Made by a program: the position numbers and the translations under genes
The notes under the pieces: model-generated
Told to the model about the DNA's origin: nothing
Databases searched by the model: none
What the model saw: the letters and a program-made list of their open reading frames with translations, nothing else
Origin: Phymatolithon calcareum
Taxonomy: Eukaryota; Rhodophyta; Florideophyceae; Hapalidiales
NCBI GenBank assembly: GCA_977006965.1
Contig: OZ345354.1
Coordinates: forward strand, 1,798,001 to 1,862,000
Direction: 5' to 3'
DNA length: 64,000 bases
Part shown: piece after piece, positions 42,804 through 51,582 of the stretch
How positions within the stretch are numbered: the first letter of the stretch is position 1
Layout of the letters: every line of letters begins with the position of its first letter

Positions 42804-45800
42804 ATGCAAACCAACCAACTCATCCCCATCCCCAAACTCTCCAAACACAACTATAACCTATGGTTTGACGCCGTCCACATAGCGGCAACGGCCAACGGCG
42901 TTCAAGAACACATTATTTCTGACCCTGCATATCCGGACGCCACCGATACAACCGCCACGCAAGACTTTTCATCCAAAAGAGCCATTGCGCAATGTATCAT
43001 CATGGGAAGCATCCCAACGAATCTACTTCCCGAGCTCGGCCATGACATATACTCCAAAACCCCGTATGCGATTTGTCTGCACGTCAAAAACACATTCGAT
43101 GGATCCAGTCCTGTCGATCACGCACTTCTAGCCGAATCTGCGCGTTCCATCACTCTCGTCGACGACGTGACTATTGAAGACTATGTGAATAAGCATACAG
43201 AGATGCGCACGCGAATGGTCGCCGCTGCATATCCAAACATCGATGACGAAGTCACCACGGTCATGTTCATGATAGAGGGGCTACGTGGGAACCCCCTGTA
43301 CACAACTGTCGGTGAACAAATGATAACCAATCCCCCAGGCACCGTGCGCGACTTTTCAAGGACACTTCTGCGCCTCAAGAATTTCCGCCGTCTGTCAAGC
43401 CCACGCGCGCCCCCCATTCCGCCTGTCTTCCAAGCTCCTCCACAACAACAGTTTCAAAATTCCTACCCAATTGCGGCTCGCAGGTCGGCATTTATGGACT
43501 ACAATCAGTGGCAGCGCCCCCATCCTCGTCGAGATCCGTTTCCTCCTCGGCAACAGCCCTATCAACCGCGCCAGATGCTATCGAAGAACGTTCCCCGTCC
43601 ACCGAATTACCCACCTCAGGCGCCTTGGTGTCACTTCCATGCTACATGGCGCCACGATGCATCAGAGTGCCGGCAACTGCGCAGATCAGGACCACTCCCG
43701 AACGCAATGGTCGCCGGTGCCACTCATGCTAGCCCAATGTCTAACTTTTATGATCAATTTCAAACTGCCGGCCAGCAATACACTCCTCATGACTTTAATG
43801 CATTCTCAACTTACGGCCCTACAGCCCAACAGATACTAGCCTCCGGATTATACGCCAACGTCGCTGAAGGAATGCCGTTTCTGCCTCCCACGTTATCATC
43901 GGACGATCATGCGGCTTCTGGGCATGCAATTGCAACTACACATCCCCAAGTCATTCGAACAAGTGCGAATGTAGATTCTAATGCAAACGAAAACGATGTA
44001 AACGACAGTTCTCATTATCCTCGATCCCTCCACGAGACATGGTACCTCGATTCAGGGTGCTACCCCTCTCATCTATCTGCCCCAGGAATCTCCCACAAGA
44101 ATATCATCCCGCATGATTACACCATCACCGCCAACGGTACCCTCTCACCTATACAGTACATTGGACCCCACACTCTACAAAATCAACACACGAGCCTCAC
44201 CGTGCCCCAGCTGGCGCTGGCCCCATCATTCCCCAAAAACTTGCTCTCCATAAGCCAGCTTTGCGCCAACCACGACGTACTATTTCAGAAAAGAGCCGCG
44301 TACATCATCAGACCCACAAAACCCCCACATCCCAGCCAGATCATAGGCATTGCACCAATGACCGACGGACTTTACTCCCTCAGACTGAATACCAATCGAG
44401 CCCTGCCCACGTGCAACATATCAACTCTATTTGGACGAACTCGCAAGCCAATACCATCGCACCTCCGCCAACGTCCAGTCCCTCCCGGCCTATGTGTGCA
44501 GAAACCACTTGTATCTACAGCTGTATCACCAGCTCCCCCACAAGCACCACTATCCCTCCGTTTCACGAGTTCCAATGATGACAATCCAGCTCCGCATCGT
44601 CAACAAAACTCCTCCTCTCTTTCTCCGAATGTGTCTAGCCACACACATACACACGAACAAGTGCCTCCACTGCCCGCAGATAGCGAAGCTATGCGTTGGC
44701 ACTTAATCATGGCTCATGTACAACCATCAACATTACGTAGTATGGCATCCCGAAATCTCGTCATCGGAATGCCCCCTTCCCTCCCTCCACTCTCGGCACC
44801 CCTGACTTGCAGTGCCTGCTTTGTGGGCAAACACAGCAAAGCAGCTCACCCTCCACGACCGCACCCAATCCTCCAACCAGGGACATACATCTCTTCCGAC
44901 ACATGTGGCCCCGTCACACCGCTCTCCTTGAACGGATTTCAGCACTTTCTAACATTCATTGACCGTGCGTCAAAGTTTTGCATTGTCAAACTGATAAAGA
45001 GTCGTGCCGAATTGGCAACTCTCATCCCGGCTACACTGAACGAAATAATGACCCACCATAACAGACCAATCCAAGTACTACTGACTGACAACGCGAAAGA
45101 ATACAGCTCCAAGGCTCTCACACTCTACTACGGTCAAGCTGGTATTAGATACTGCAAAACTGTCCCCCATACACCACAAGAGAATTCCGCTGCAGAGCGC
45201 CTCAATCGAACTCTCTTTGAGCGTGCTCGTGCATCGCTTCACGCAGCGCGCCTCCCAAATCCATTCTGGGGCGCCGCGATCTTGGACGCCGCGGACAAGT
45301 ACAACAAAACCCTCCATATGACGACAATGAAAGTCCCTCACACTGCTTGGTTTGGAACCAAACCAGATGTATCCAAACTACTTCCTTTCGGAACTAAGGG
45401 GTACGTCGCTCATGTCACATCCAACAAGAAGCGAAAACTGGAAGCGCGATCCCATCCTTGCCGATACCTTCAGATGACGGACGATAACCACTACTTGGTG
45501 TACAACATAACTCTAGAGCGCATCGTCAAGTGCCGTACTGCAAATTTTTCACAGTACCATCATGATCGTGACCCAACACGCGTCCTTCCCATCACGGCAC
45601 ATTCACTTCTCGTGACAGCCCCCGCCCAAGCTAAGGGTCACACTACCTCGCTCCTTCCCAGAACTCAAGCCGTGGGATCTGAGTTATCAATCCCTGCATG
45701 CATTTCCACGCAGGATAAACCAAGTAGCCGGCTACCGAACTCCACCCTGCACGTTTCTCACACTACGCTGGAACAGCCAAGCGAATGTGCGCCAGACAAC

Positions 45801-47570
45801 GTACACCGATCAAAAAACACCTTCACGCGACATCCGCTTAGACTCCAGCCCCCGGTCGCACGAAGCACACCACGAGGCGTTCACATCAAGAGTACTACAC
45901 GCTATGCCAGCATGCGACCCCACTCCTCGAGCACGCGAGCTCGTTGTGCACTACAGCCAGCTCCATCCCGCATTACTGCCAGCACTCCAGCTCCTACTAC
46001 ACTTGCACGAGCGCGACTATATCCAGATGCTGCTCAATGGCGTTCCGCGTACAGGGAAGAGCTCGACAAACTTAAAAAGTACGACACATTCGAGCCCCTA
46101 CCATTAACATCCATCCCCCGCGGCACTCGGATCCTGCCACTAACTACAGATTTCCGATATAAACGTGACGCGCAAAACAATCTCGACAAGCGCAAAGTCC
46201 GAATTGCACTTCGTGGGGACCTCAGTCAACCGTTTGTCCACTACGACCCAGCCGCCCTGGCAACATACGCCCTTGACAAAGCAACGGCCCGTATAATTTT
46301 CAGCATCGCCGCTGCCCAAAATTTATCTCTCCGTCACATCGACATCGAGTCAGCTTTCCTTCACGAGCGTTTGGACCCGGCATACCCAATCTATGTCAAA
46401 ATACCCACCAATTTTGACGGTTCTGATCAGTACTCGTACTCATATGCACGTTTGAAGTCTAACCTCTATGGATCTAAACAAGCAGGTCACACTTACTACA
46501 AGGGCATGAAAACCTTCTTGGCATCCCATGGCTACAACACTCTTGCGACCGATAGTTGTGTCCTGACAAAGCATTATCCAAATGGACATTATGTACTTAT
46601 TGGCGTTACCATCGACGACTTTCTCGTTGCTGCGACTAACCCGGCACTTGTTGATGACATCAAGCGTGTGCTGTCAGAGAAATACACTATTTCAGACATG
46701 GGACCACCCTCCCAATATATCGGTTGGAAGGTCACGCGAAGCCCAGAAGGGATTCACATTTCCCAGCCAGCTGCCATAGAAACCCTGCTCGAAGAATTCA
46801 ACATGGAGAACTGCTCACCCTCGCTAACCCCGTACTGTGATGGGCTTCTTTTTGAAGAACGACAACCAGATGAACCCGCACTTGATTCAGAAAAATACCC
46901 ATACAGCCGAGGGGTCGGACTGTTACGATACATTGCAGATTGTACGCGCCCCGACATCTTTCACGTGACAAACAGCCTTGCTCGGTACCTTAAAGATCCC
47001 ACAATGCGGCATTGGACGCAATTCAAGCGCGTGCTGCGCTACTTGAAAGGGACCATCACATTCGGGATTATGTATACTTGCCATGCCGCTCCACTCATGT
47101 CATACTCAGACTCCGACTTCGGATCCTGTCCAGATACGCGCCGATCTACATCCGGCAGCTTGCATCTTTTAAACTCAGCGCCCATTTCCTGGAACTCGAA
47201 ACGCCAAGACACAGTCGCACTTTCAACGGCAGAGGCCGAATACATTGCCGGTTGCCACACAGCACAGCATACGAAGTGGTTGCAACAACTACTGTCAGAG
47301 ATCCTGCCTGCCCACACTCGGCCGACGACCCTGTGTATCGACAACCAAGGTGCGTTGAAAATGGCTCTCGCAAATGGCCCGACGAAACGCAGCAAATACG
47401 TCGACATAAAATACCATTACCTTCGCGAAGCCGTCGCACAAAAAGCAATCGAACTCAAATACACGCCGTCCACAGACATGCTCGCTGATCCATTTACAAA
47501 AACGCTCAAACCACAGAAGTTCCTTGCGTCAAGATCTCGCATGAATCTCTGCCCAGTCCCATCTCAGTGA
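42804..47570 (+). CDS. Copia gag-pol polyprotein
   Basis: A 1588-aa polyprotein from the ATG at 42804. Gag-like N-terminus (LSKHNYNLWFDAV), a Cys/His knuckle near residue 275-290 (CHFHATWRH...EC), aspartic protease with D416-S-G, a GAG-pre-integrase zinc region (about 630-675, CSAC), and an integrase core with SSDTCGP, D762-N and the PHTPQENSAAERLNRTL catalytic Glu. The copia RT has its catalytic pair in TIDDF (D1271, D1272) instead of the usual YVDD. RNase H follows with YSDSDFGSC (D1436) and TAEAEY. The stop overlaps the purine tract. No frameshift or internal stop, so it is potentially active. Confidence 0.95.
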   Translation: MQTNQLIPIPKLSKHNYNLWFDAVHIAATANGVQEHIISDPAYPDATDTTATQDFSSKRAIAQCIIMGSIPTNLLPELGHDIYSKTPYAICLHVKNTFDGSSPVDHALLAESARSITLVDDVTIEDYVNKHTEMRTRMVAAAYPNIDDEVTTVMFMIEGLRGNPLYTTVGEQMITNPPGTVRDFSRTLLRLKNFRRLSSPRAPPIPPVFQAPPQQQFQNSYPIAARRSAFMDYNQWQRPHPRRDPFPPRQQPYQPRQMLSKNVPRPPNYPPQAPWCHFHATWRHDASECRQLRRSGPLPNAMVAGATHASPMSNFYDQFQTAGQQYTPHDFNAFSTYGPTAQQILASGLYANVAEGMPFLPPTLSSDDHAASGHAIATTHPQVIRTSANVDSNANENDVNDSSHYPRSLHETWYLDSGCYPSHLSAPGISHKNIIPHDYTITANGTLSPIQYIGPHTLQNQHTSLTVPQLALAPSFPKNLLSISQLCANHDVLFQKRAAYIIRPTKPPHPSQIIGIAPMTDGLYSLRLNTNRALPTCNISTLFGRTRKPIPSHLRQRPVPPGLCVQKPLVSTAVSPAPPQAPLSLRFTSSNDDNPAPHRQQNSSSLSPNVSSHTHTHEQVPPLPADSEAMRWHLIMAHVQPSTLRSMASRNLVIGMPPSLPPLSAPLTCSACFVGKHSKAAHPPRPHPILQPGTYISSDTCGPVTPLSLNGFQHFLTFIDRASKFCIVKLIKSRAELATLIPATLNEIMTHHNRPIQVLLTDNAKEYSSKALTLYYGQAGIRYCKTVPHTPQENSAAERLNRTLFERARASLHAARLPNPFWGAAILDAADKYNKTLHMTTMKVPHTAWFGTKPDVSKLLPFGTKGYVAHVTSNKKRKLEARSHPCRYLQMTDDNHYLVYNITLERIVKCRTANFSQYHHDRDPTRVLPITAHSLLVTAPAQAKGHTTSLLPRTQAVGSELSIPACISTQDKPSSRLPNSTLHVSHTTLEQPSECAPDNVHRSKNTFTRHPLRLQPPVARSTPRGVHIKSTTRYASMRPHSSSTRARCALQPAPSRITASTPAPTTLARARLYPDAAQWRSAYREELDKLKKYDTFEPLPLTSIPRGTRILPLTTDFRYKRDAQNNLDKRKVRIALRGDLSQPFVHYDPAALATYALDKATARIIFSIAAAQNLSLRHIDIESAFLHERLDPAYPIYVKIPTNFDGSDQYSYSYARLKSNLYGSKQAGHTYYKGMKTFLASHGYNTLATDSCVLTKHYPNGHYVLIGVTIDDFLVAATNPALVDDIKRVLSEKYTISDMGPPSQYIGWKVTRSPEGIHISQPAAIETLLEEFNMENCSPSLTPYCDGLLFEERQPDEPALDSEKYPYSRGVGLLRYIADCTRPDIFHVTNSLARYLKDPTMRHWTQFKRVLRYLKGTITFGIMYTCHAAPLMSYSDSDFGSCPDTRRSTSGSLHLLNSAPISWNSKRQDTVALSTAEAEYIAGCHTAQHTKWLQQLLSEILPAHTRPTTLCIDNQGALKMALANGPTKRSKYVDIKYHYLREAVAQKAIELKYTPSTDMLADPFTKTLKPQKFLASRSRMNLCPVPSQ

Positions 47571-47579
47571 CAGAGGGGC

Positions 47580-47738
47580 TGTTATGATTCACATCAACAC
47601 AATATGTCACTGAGATGACACTGGCCAGCGTTATAATTCACATCATACCCTAAATGCAACCGCTGGAACGACGGTGCCAGCAGATACATAATCGTAGCTT
47701 GCAGTAACAGTAAAGAGGTAAGAGACCTAGTGATCACA
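47580..47738 (+). repeat. Copia 3' LTR (159 bp)
   Basis: Preceded by a purine tract (GACAGAGGGGC, ending 47579). Contains two copies of TTAT(G/A)ATTCACATCA, at 47582-47596 and about 47631-47645, and ends CA before the right CTGAA. Confidence 0.9.
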
Positions 47739-47939
47739 CTGAACGCGAATCATATGAGCTCTGAAGCTCTAGCTGGACCGCGCTCGATATCAGCTAGAGC
47801 TGCACGACTCCTTGGATTCTGCATTAAGGTGAAATGCATTCAGTTCATATGCTCAATTGGCCAAGACGCGGTGTTTATTCTGCATATTGCACAAAAAGTG
47901 ATAATGAAGCTTGGTCCACATAAAACCTTGTGTTCTAAA

Positions 47940-49832
47940 TTACTGACTATTACTCCCTGCTTGCTGATTTGAAGCGGCACATCTGTCCAATATCCACGAT
48001 TGATCAACGACCTCCGCTCCAGGAATACTGTCTGCAAGCCAAGCATACGAGTTGCGTCTGCCGCCCTGCCTTATCTTTGCCACATCCTGAATGATATACA
48101 GCTTGTCAGTCGAAGGTGCCATATCAACCGTAGGTTCCCGGTTCAGTATTGTGCCCCCACCAAGTTTCACGATGGCGCTCAGCTCCTCCTTCTGAGGGTT
48201 CACACCACGTAATGCACCGAAATAAAATCTCGAATTTCCAAAAAGCGGGCCATGTATGCTCAGATTTCTCGTCCACGGATGAATGTATTGGTTCACGTCA
48301 GCCCAGACGTCAAGCTCCATTGAATCCTCAATCCATTTGAAACACACCAAAACAACTCCTGCCGCAATGGCCTTACATAACTTCATTGTGCGCGTTGGTG
48401 AATTTTCGGGCACAAACGCATTAATGATCATGTGTGTGACTTTTCTGTCAAATTCGCGGCGGACTGGCGTTCGCTTAATACCTGCCACGCCCTTCAGCAG
48501 TACTTTTTGTGCTTCATCCAACCCGGTTGAGCAGAGCACTGGGCGCCATATCTGTTCCTGAGACCCTCTGTTCATGATAATGGAAGAACGACGAGCACGT
48601 TTTGTCCCCGTTTTTGACCTTCCAGTGCTCGATCTCCGCCCAGCAAACTTTCTCTTCGCCCCCTTTCCCGTTTCAGGCCTTTCCGTCTCAGGTGTTCCAT
48701 TCGGAGTGCATTCACTGTCCTCTGGGGTTGGCGAGATCTCCGCCGTACAATTTGCACAATAATAATCGCCGATAGGGAGCGACTTCAGTCCGGCACACGC
48801 AGGATGTACGACTCGAGGACACGAATCACAAATTAGTAAATTACCACCCGTCTCACACTGCCAGCAAACATCTTCGTGATCCAGACACTGCGTTCCAGTT
48901 GGGTCTTCAAGACATGCCTTGAAATTGTCTTCATCAATATCCGGAGCATCCCCTTCATGCTCTTTGCAAAACGTCTTGAAGCCATCCACAACACACTTCG
49001 CGCCGTCGAGTACAGCACATGAATAATGGTACCTCTTATCGCAACCCTCTTTAGCACAGAAGGCCGTAGGGTATGATCCTCTGCATGCAGCACGCGAACA
49101 GACCATATTTTTCGCATTCTTCAATGCTCGGGCAACATTCCAAAACACATCATCCACTTCGTAAGCCTCTGCGCTATACAGGCCACATAGTTCATGCACC
49201 TTCAGCCCTCGTTCAGCCTCCCCCGTCACGGGTACAAGCTTTCCCCGATCCACAGGGACGTTTTCTGGACACGGAACCTCATTCATCGGACAGAGCACAC
49301 ACCCATCCAAACCAGGCTTTTCAAACGAGGGCAACGTGTTCTTCGATGCACGACTAGAACCCCGCGTCGCGGTGATCGCAAGCGATCTCGACACAGGACG
49401 AGGAGGCGAGAGCGATTGGCGTACACCTGAGAGACGGCGGCTGGTGAGATTTGCGCCGGTGAGGGCCCCGAAGCCATCATTGACGACTCCATTCGCTTGA
49501 GGAACTGTCTTCGGAGTAGATTCCTGCACGACGAGCTCCAGCTCACGGAGGCAGGCGACAATCTCAGCAAAATCTACGGGTGCGGCTCGAATCATGCGCT
49601 TGCTAGTCTTTCGTTTGCAAATAGCACAGCGGGCCTTGGGCATTCCAAGCATTCGACTTACACATTCGGCACAAAAGATGTGTCCGCAATGCAATTGCTG
49701 GGCGCAATCGATGTAGTCGAGGCATATTGGGCAAGTCACACTGCGCCCGAGCTCCTGTGTGAAGGGCGATAGTGCGGCGAGCTGCGCGGTTATGGCGCGT
49801 GATTCTTCGTTCTCGATTTCTTCCATTGCCAT
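47940..49832 (-). CDS. BRCA1/BARD1-like RING-ePHD-PHD-BRCT2 protein
   Basis: A 630-aa protein from the ATG at 49832; the longer frame upstream lacks an ATG. A C3HC4 RING lies at residues 34-72 (CPIC, CGHIFCAEC, CAIC), an extended PHD at about 178-292 (CVLC...CPEN, HELC, HYSC), an additional canonical PHD at about 323-362 (CWQCETGG-LLICDSC, HPAC, C-NC), a basic linker, then tandem BRCT domains at about 427-518 and 528-620 (KVTHMI, FKWIEDS, WILD). RING-ePHD-BRCT is the plant BRCA1/BARD1 plan. The extra PHD, a histone-tail reader fold, is unusual. Expected role: E3 ubiquitin ligase in homologous recombination or chromatin silencing. Confidence 0.9.
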   Translation of the reverse strand: MAMEEIENEESRAITAQLAALSPFTQELGRSVTCPICLDYIDCAQQLHCGHIFCAECVSRMLGMPKARCAICKRKTSKRMIRAAPVDFAEIVACLRELELVVQESTPKTVPQANGVVNDGFGALTGANLTSRRLSGVRQSLSPPRPVSRSLAITATRGSSRASKNTLPSFEKPGLDGCVLCPMNEVPCPENVPVDRGKLVPVTGEAERGLKVHELCGLYSAEAYEVDDVFWNVARALKNAKNMVCSRAACRGSYPTAFCAKEGCDKRYHYSCAVLDGAKCVVDGFKTFCKEHEGDAPDIDEDNFKACLEDPTGTQCLDHEDVCWQCETGGNLLICDSCPRVVHPACAGLKSLPIGDYYCANCTAEISPTPEDSECTPNGTPETERPETGKGAKRKFAGRRSSTGRSKTGTKRARRSSIIMNRGSQEQIWRPVLCSTGLDEAQKVLLKGVAGIKRTPVRREFDRKVTHMIINAFVPENSPTRTMKLCKAIAAGVVLVCFKWIEDSMELDVWADVNQYIHPWTRNLSIHGPLFGNSRFYFGALRGVNPQKEELSAIVKLGGGTILNREPTVDMAPSTDKLYIIQDVAKIRQGGRRNSYAWLADSIPGAEVVDQSWILDRCAASNQQAGSNSQ

Positions 49833-49962
49833 GACGAGAGAGGAAATCGGCCTCAGGTTGCCTGATGCATCGCTGAAGGGAAGCGACTGACGAGCGATCA
49901 GGTTGCACTGTGCTTTTGGATCAGTTGTTTTGAAAACTTCAAAAGTCCCCAAATTGCACCTT

Positions 49963-49970
49963 TTTGCCGC
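49963..49970. promoter_or_regulatory. E2F-like site between BRCA1-like and KRR1 genes
   Basis: TTTGCCGC matches the E2F consensus TTTSSCGC and is part of the near-palindrome TTTTGCCGCGAAAA. It lies 131 bp upstream of the BRCA1/BARD1-like ATG, in the divergent promoter region shared with KRR1. S-phase control of BRCA1-type genes by E2F is known in plants and animals; here it is inferred. Confidence 0.45.
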
Positions 49971-50292
49971 GAAAATCCGTGGCGGGTCGCGAGAAGAGCT
50001 GTGCTCCAATGATGCCGTCCTGTTGAGGCATGAAAGACACGTGGCATTGATGCACTCGAGGCTCCTGAAGTCGTGCTGTAATCTGCCGCGAATCTTTCAC
50101 TGCGAAAATATTTCGACTGAATTCAGTAAAGTGAAATATTTCGATATTTTGAAACATTTTACGACGGTTTTTCCTCAAGCTCAAAATCCTTCCTTGACTT
50201 GGGTAGACATTTCTGTTCACCGGCCACGCCTTCAATAATCCAGCACGGTGCGAAAAGAAATCCAATTCGCTTGTACAGGATAAGCTGCCAGA

Positions 50293-51462
50293 ATGGAATC
50301 TGGCGATACCCCAGCAAATGGTGAAGCATCGGGCGAGAATCCTCCAACGCCTGTTTCCCGCAAGCATAGATATCGCAAAGACAAACCGTGGGACCACGAA
50401 GGCATAGACCACTGGAAGGAGGTTGAGTTAACGAAGGAGAACAGTTCCGGTCCGTTTCTCGAAGAGTCTTCCTTCGCGACTCTTTTCCCGCAATATCGCG
50501 AGAAATATCTGCGCGAAGTTTGGCGTGCCGTCGTCTCATCTCTGGACAAAATTGGCATTGCCGCAGAGCTAAATCTCGTCGAGGGTTCCATGACCGTGCG
50601 CACGACGCGTAAAACATGGGATCCTTTTGCAATTCTCTCAGCGCGCGACCTTATCAAACTGTTGGCGCGTTCGGTGCCGTTGCCACAGGCTGTGAAAATC
50701 CTGCGTGATGATGTGCAGTGCGATATTGTGAAAATTGGTGGTATCGTGCATAACAAGGAGCGTTTCGTGAAGCGCCGCCAGCGACTCATCGGTCCAAATG
50801 GGTCCACACTTAAGGCTATTGAACTCTTGACTGAGTGCTACATCCTTGTGCAGGGTAACACCGTGTCATGTATGGGTGGCTATAAGGGGTTGAAACAGGC
50901 GCGTCGAATAATCGAGGAGTGCATGCGGAACGTGCATCCTGTGTACAACATCAAGGCGCTCATGATCAAACGGGAGCTTGAAAAGGATCCACAATTGAAG
51001 AATGAGAACTGGGACCGCTTTCTGCCCAAGTTCAAGAAGCGCAACCCGAAAAAACGAAAGAGTGCCACGGCCGAACGCAAGCGCAAGGAGAAAGAATATA
51101 CCCCGTTTCCGCCACTTCCCACACCAAGCAAGATCGATTTGCAGCTCGAGTCTGGAGAATATTTCATGAATAACGACCAGAATAAGCGAAAGAAGATGGC
51201 GAAGAAGGCTGAGATCAGGGAGGAGAAGGCCCTTGAAAAGCAAGCGTTGCGTGAGCGCGAGTTCGTTCCTCCCACTGAGCCTGTGGAGGATGACGATGGG
51301 GTGAGACCCGGGAGGGGGAGACAAAGAAAGCGGAAGCGAAGTATGCGTGAGGCTGGGGGTGCCGATCCGGCCCCGGTTAGTGGTGAGGAGGTACAGGCTC
51401 TTGCTGAAAAGGTTAGAAAGAAGGCTAAAAAAGATAAGAAGGCCAATAAGAGTAGGGAGTAG
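50293..51462 (+). CDS. KRR1: KRR1 small-subunit processome component
   Basis: A 389-aa protein from the ATG at 50293, close to the usual length. The conserved body runs from [16 protein letters not shown] through [17 protein letters not shown] to the KH-like part with [13 protein letters not shown] and the KRR signature [16 protein letters not shown], then YKGLKQAR and HPVYNIK. The tail is Lys/Arg/Glu-rich, as in yeast Krr1. It acts in the nucleolus in 40S ribosomal subunit assembly and 18S rRNA maturation. It is divergent from the BRCA1/BARD1-like gene (461 bp between starts). Confidence 0.95.
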   Translation: MESGDTPANGEASGENPPTPVSRKHRYRKDKPWDHEGIDHWKEVELTKENSSGPFLEESSFATLFPQYREKYLREVWRAVVSSLDKIGIAAELNLVEGSMTVRTTRKTWDPFAILSARDLIKLLARSVPLPQAVKILRDDVQCDIVKIGGIVHNKERFVKRRQRLIGPNGSTLKAIELLTECYILVQGNTVSCMGGYKGLKQARRIIEECMRNVHPVYNIKALMIKRELEKDPQLKNENWDRFLPKFKKRNPKKRKSATAERKRKEKEYTPFPPLPTPSKIDLQLESGEYFMNNDQNKRKKMAKKAEIREEKALEKQALREREFVPPTEPVEDDDGVRPGRGRQRKRKRSMREAGGADPAPVSGEEVQALAEKVRKKAKKDKKANKSRE

Positions 51463-51582
51463 TTGGCGGCTTATCTTGTGGGACAGCGGCTAGACCTTTC
51501 TAGTTTATTTCTATGTAGTTTTGTTACAGGCTGTAGTGTTTGCCGAGTTCTCGCATCAAAGTTTCACTGCACTAGGGAAATG

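Larger units (their letters stand above)
42534..47738 (+). mobile_element. Complete Ty1/copia LTR retrotransposon
   Basis: The element is bounded by CTGAA direct repeats (42529-42533 and 47739-47743). The left LTR is 42534-42643 (110 bp) and the right LTR 47580-47738 (159 bp). Both start TGTTATGATTCACATCA and end GTGATCACA. A primer-binding site starts immediately after the left LTR, a purine tract lies before the right LTR, and one uninterrupted gag-pol frame of 1588 codons fills the interior. Domain order protease-integrase-RT-RNase H defines copia. The intact frame and perfect target duplication suggest recent insertion. Confidence 0.95.

Noticed and set aside
42639-42860. Short open frames across the copia leader
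   Set aside because: The leader contains the primer-binding site, and the gag-pol ATG at 42804 explains the coding part.
50866-51446. Hydrophobic minus-strand frames opposite KRR1
   Set aside because: Shadow of the Lys/Glu/Arg-rich KRR1 tail, whose complement reads as Leu/Phe/Ser.
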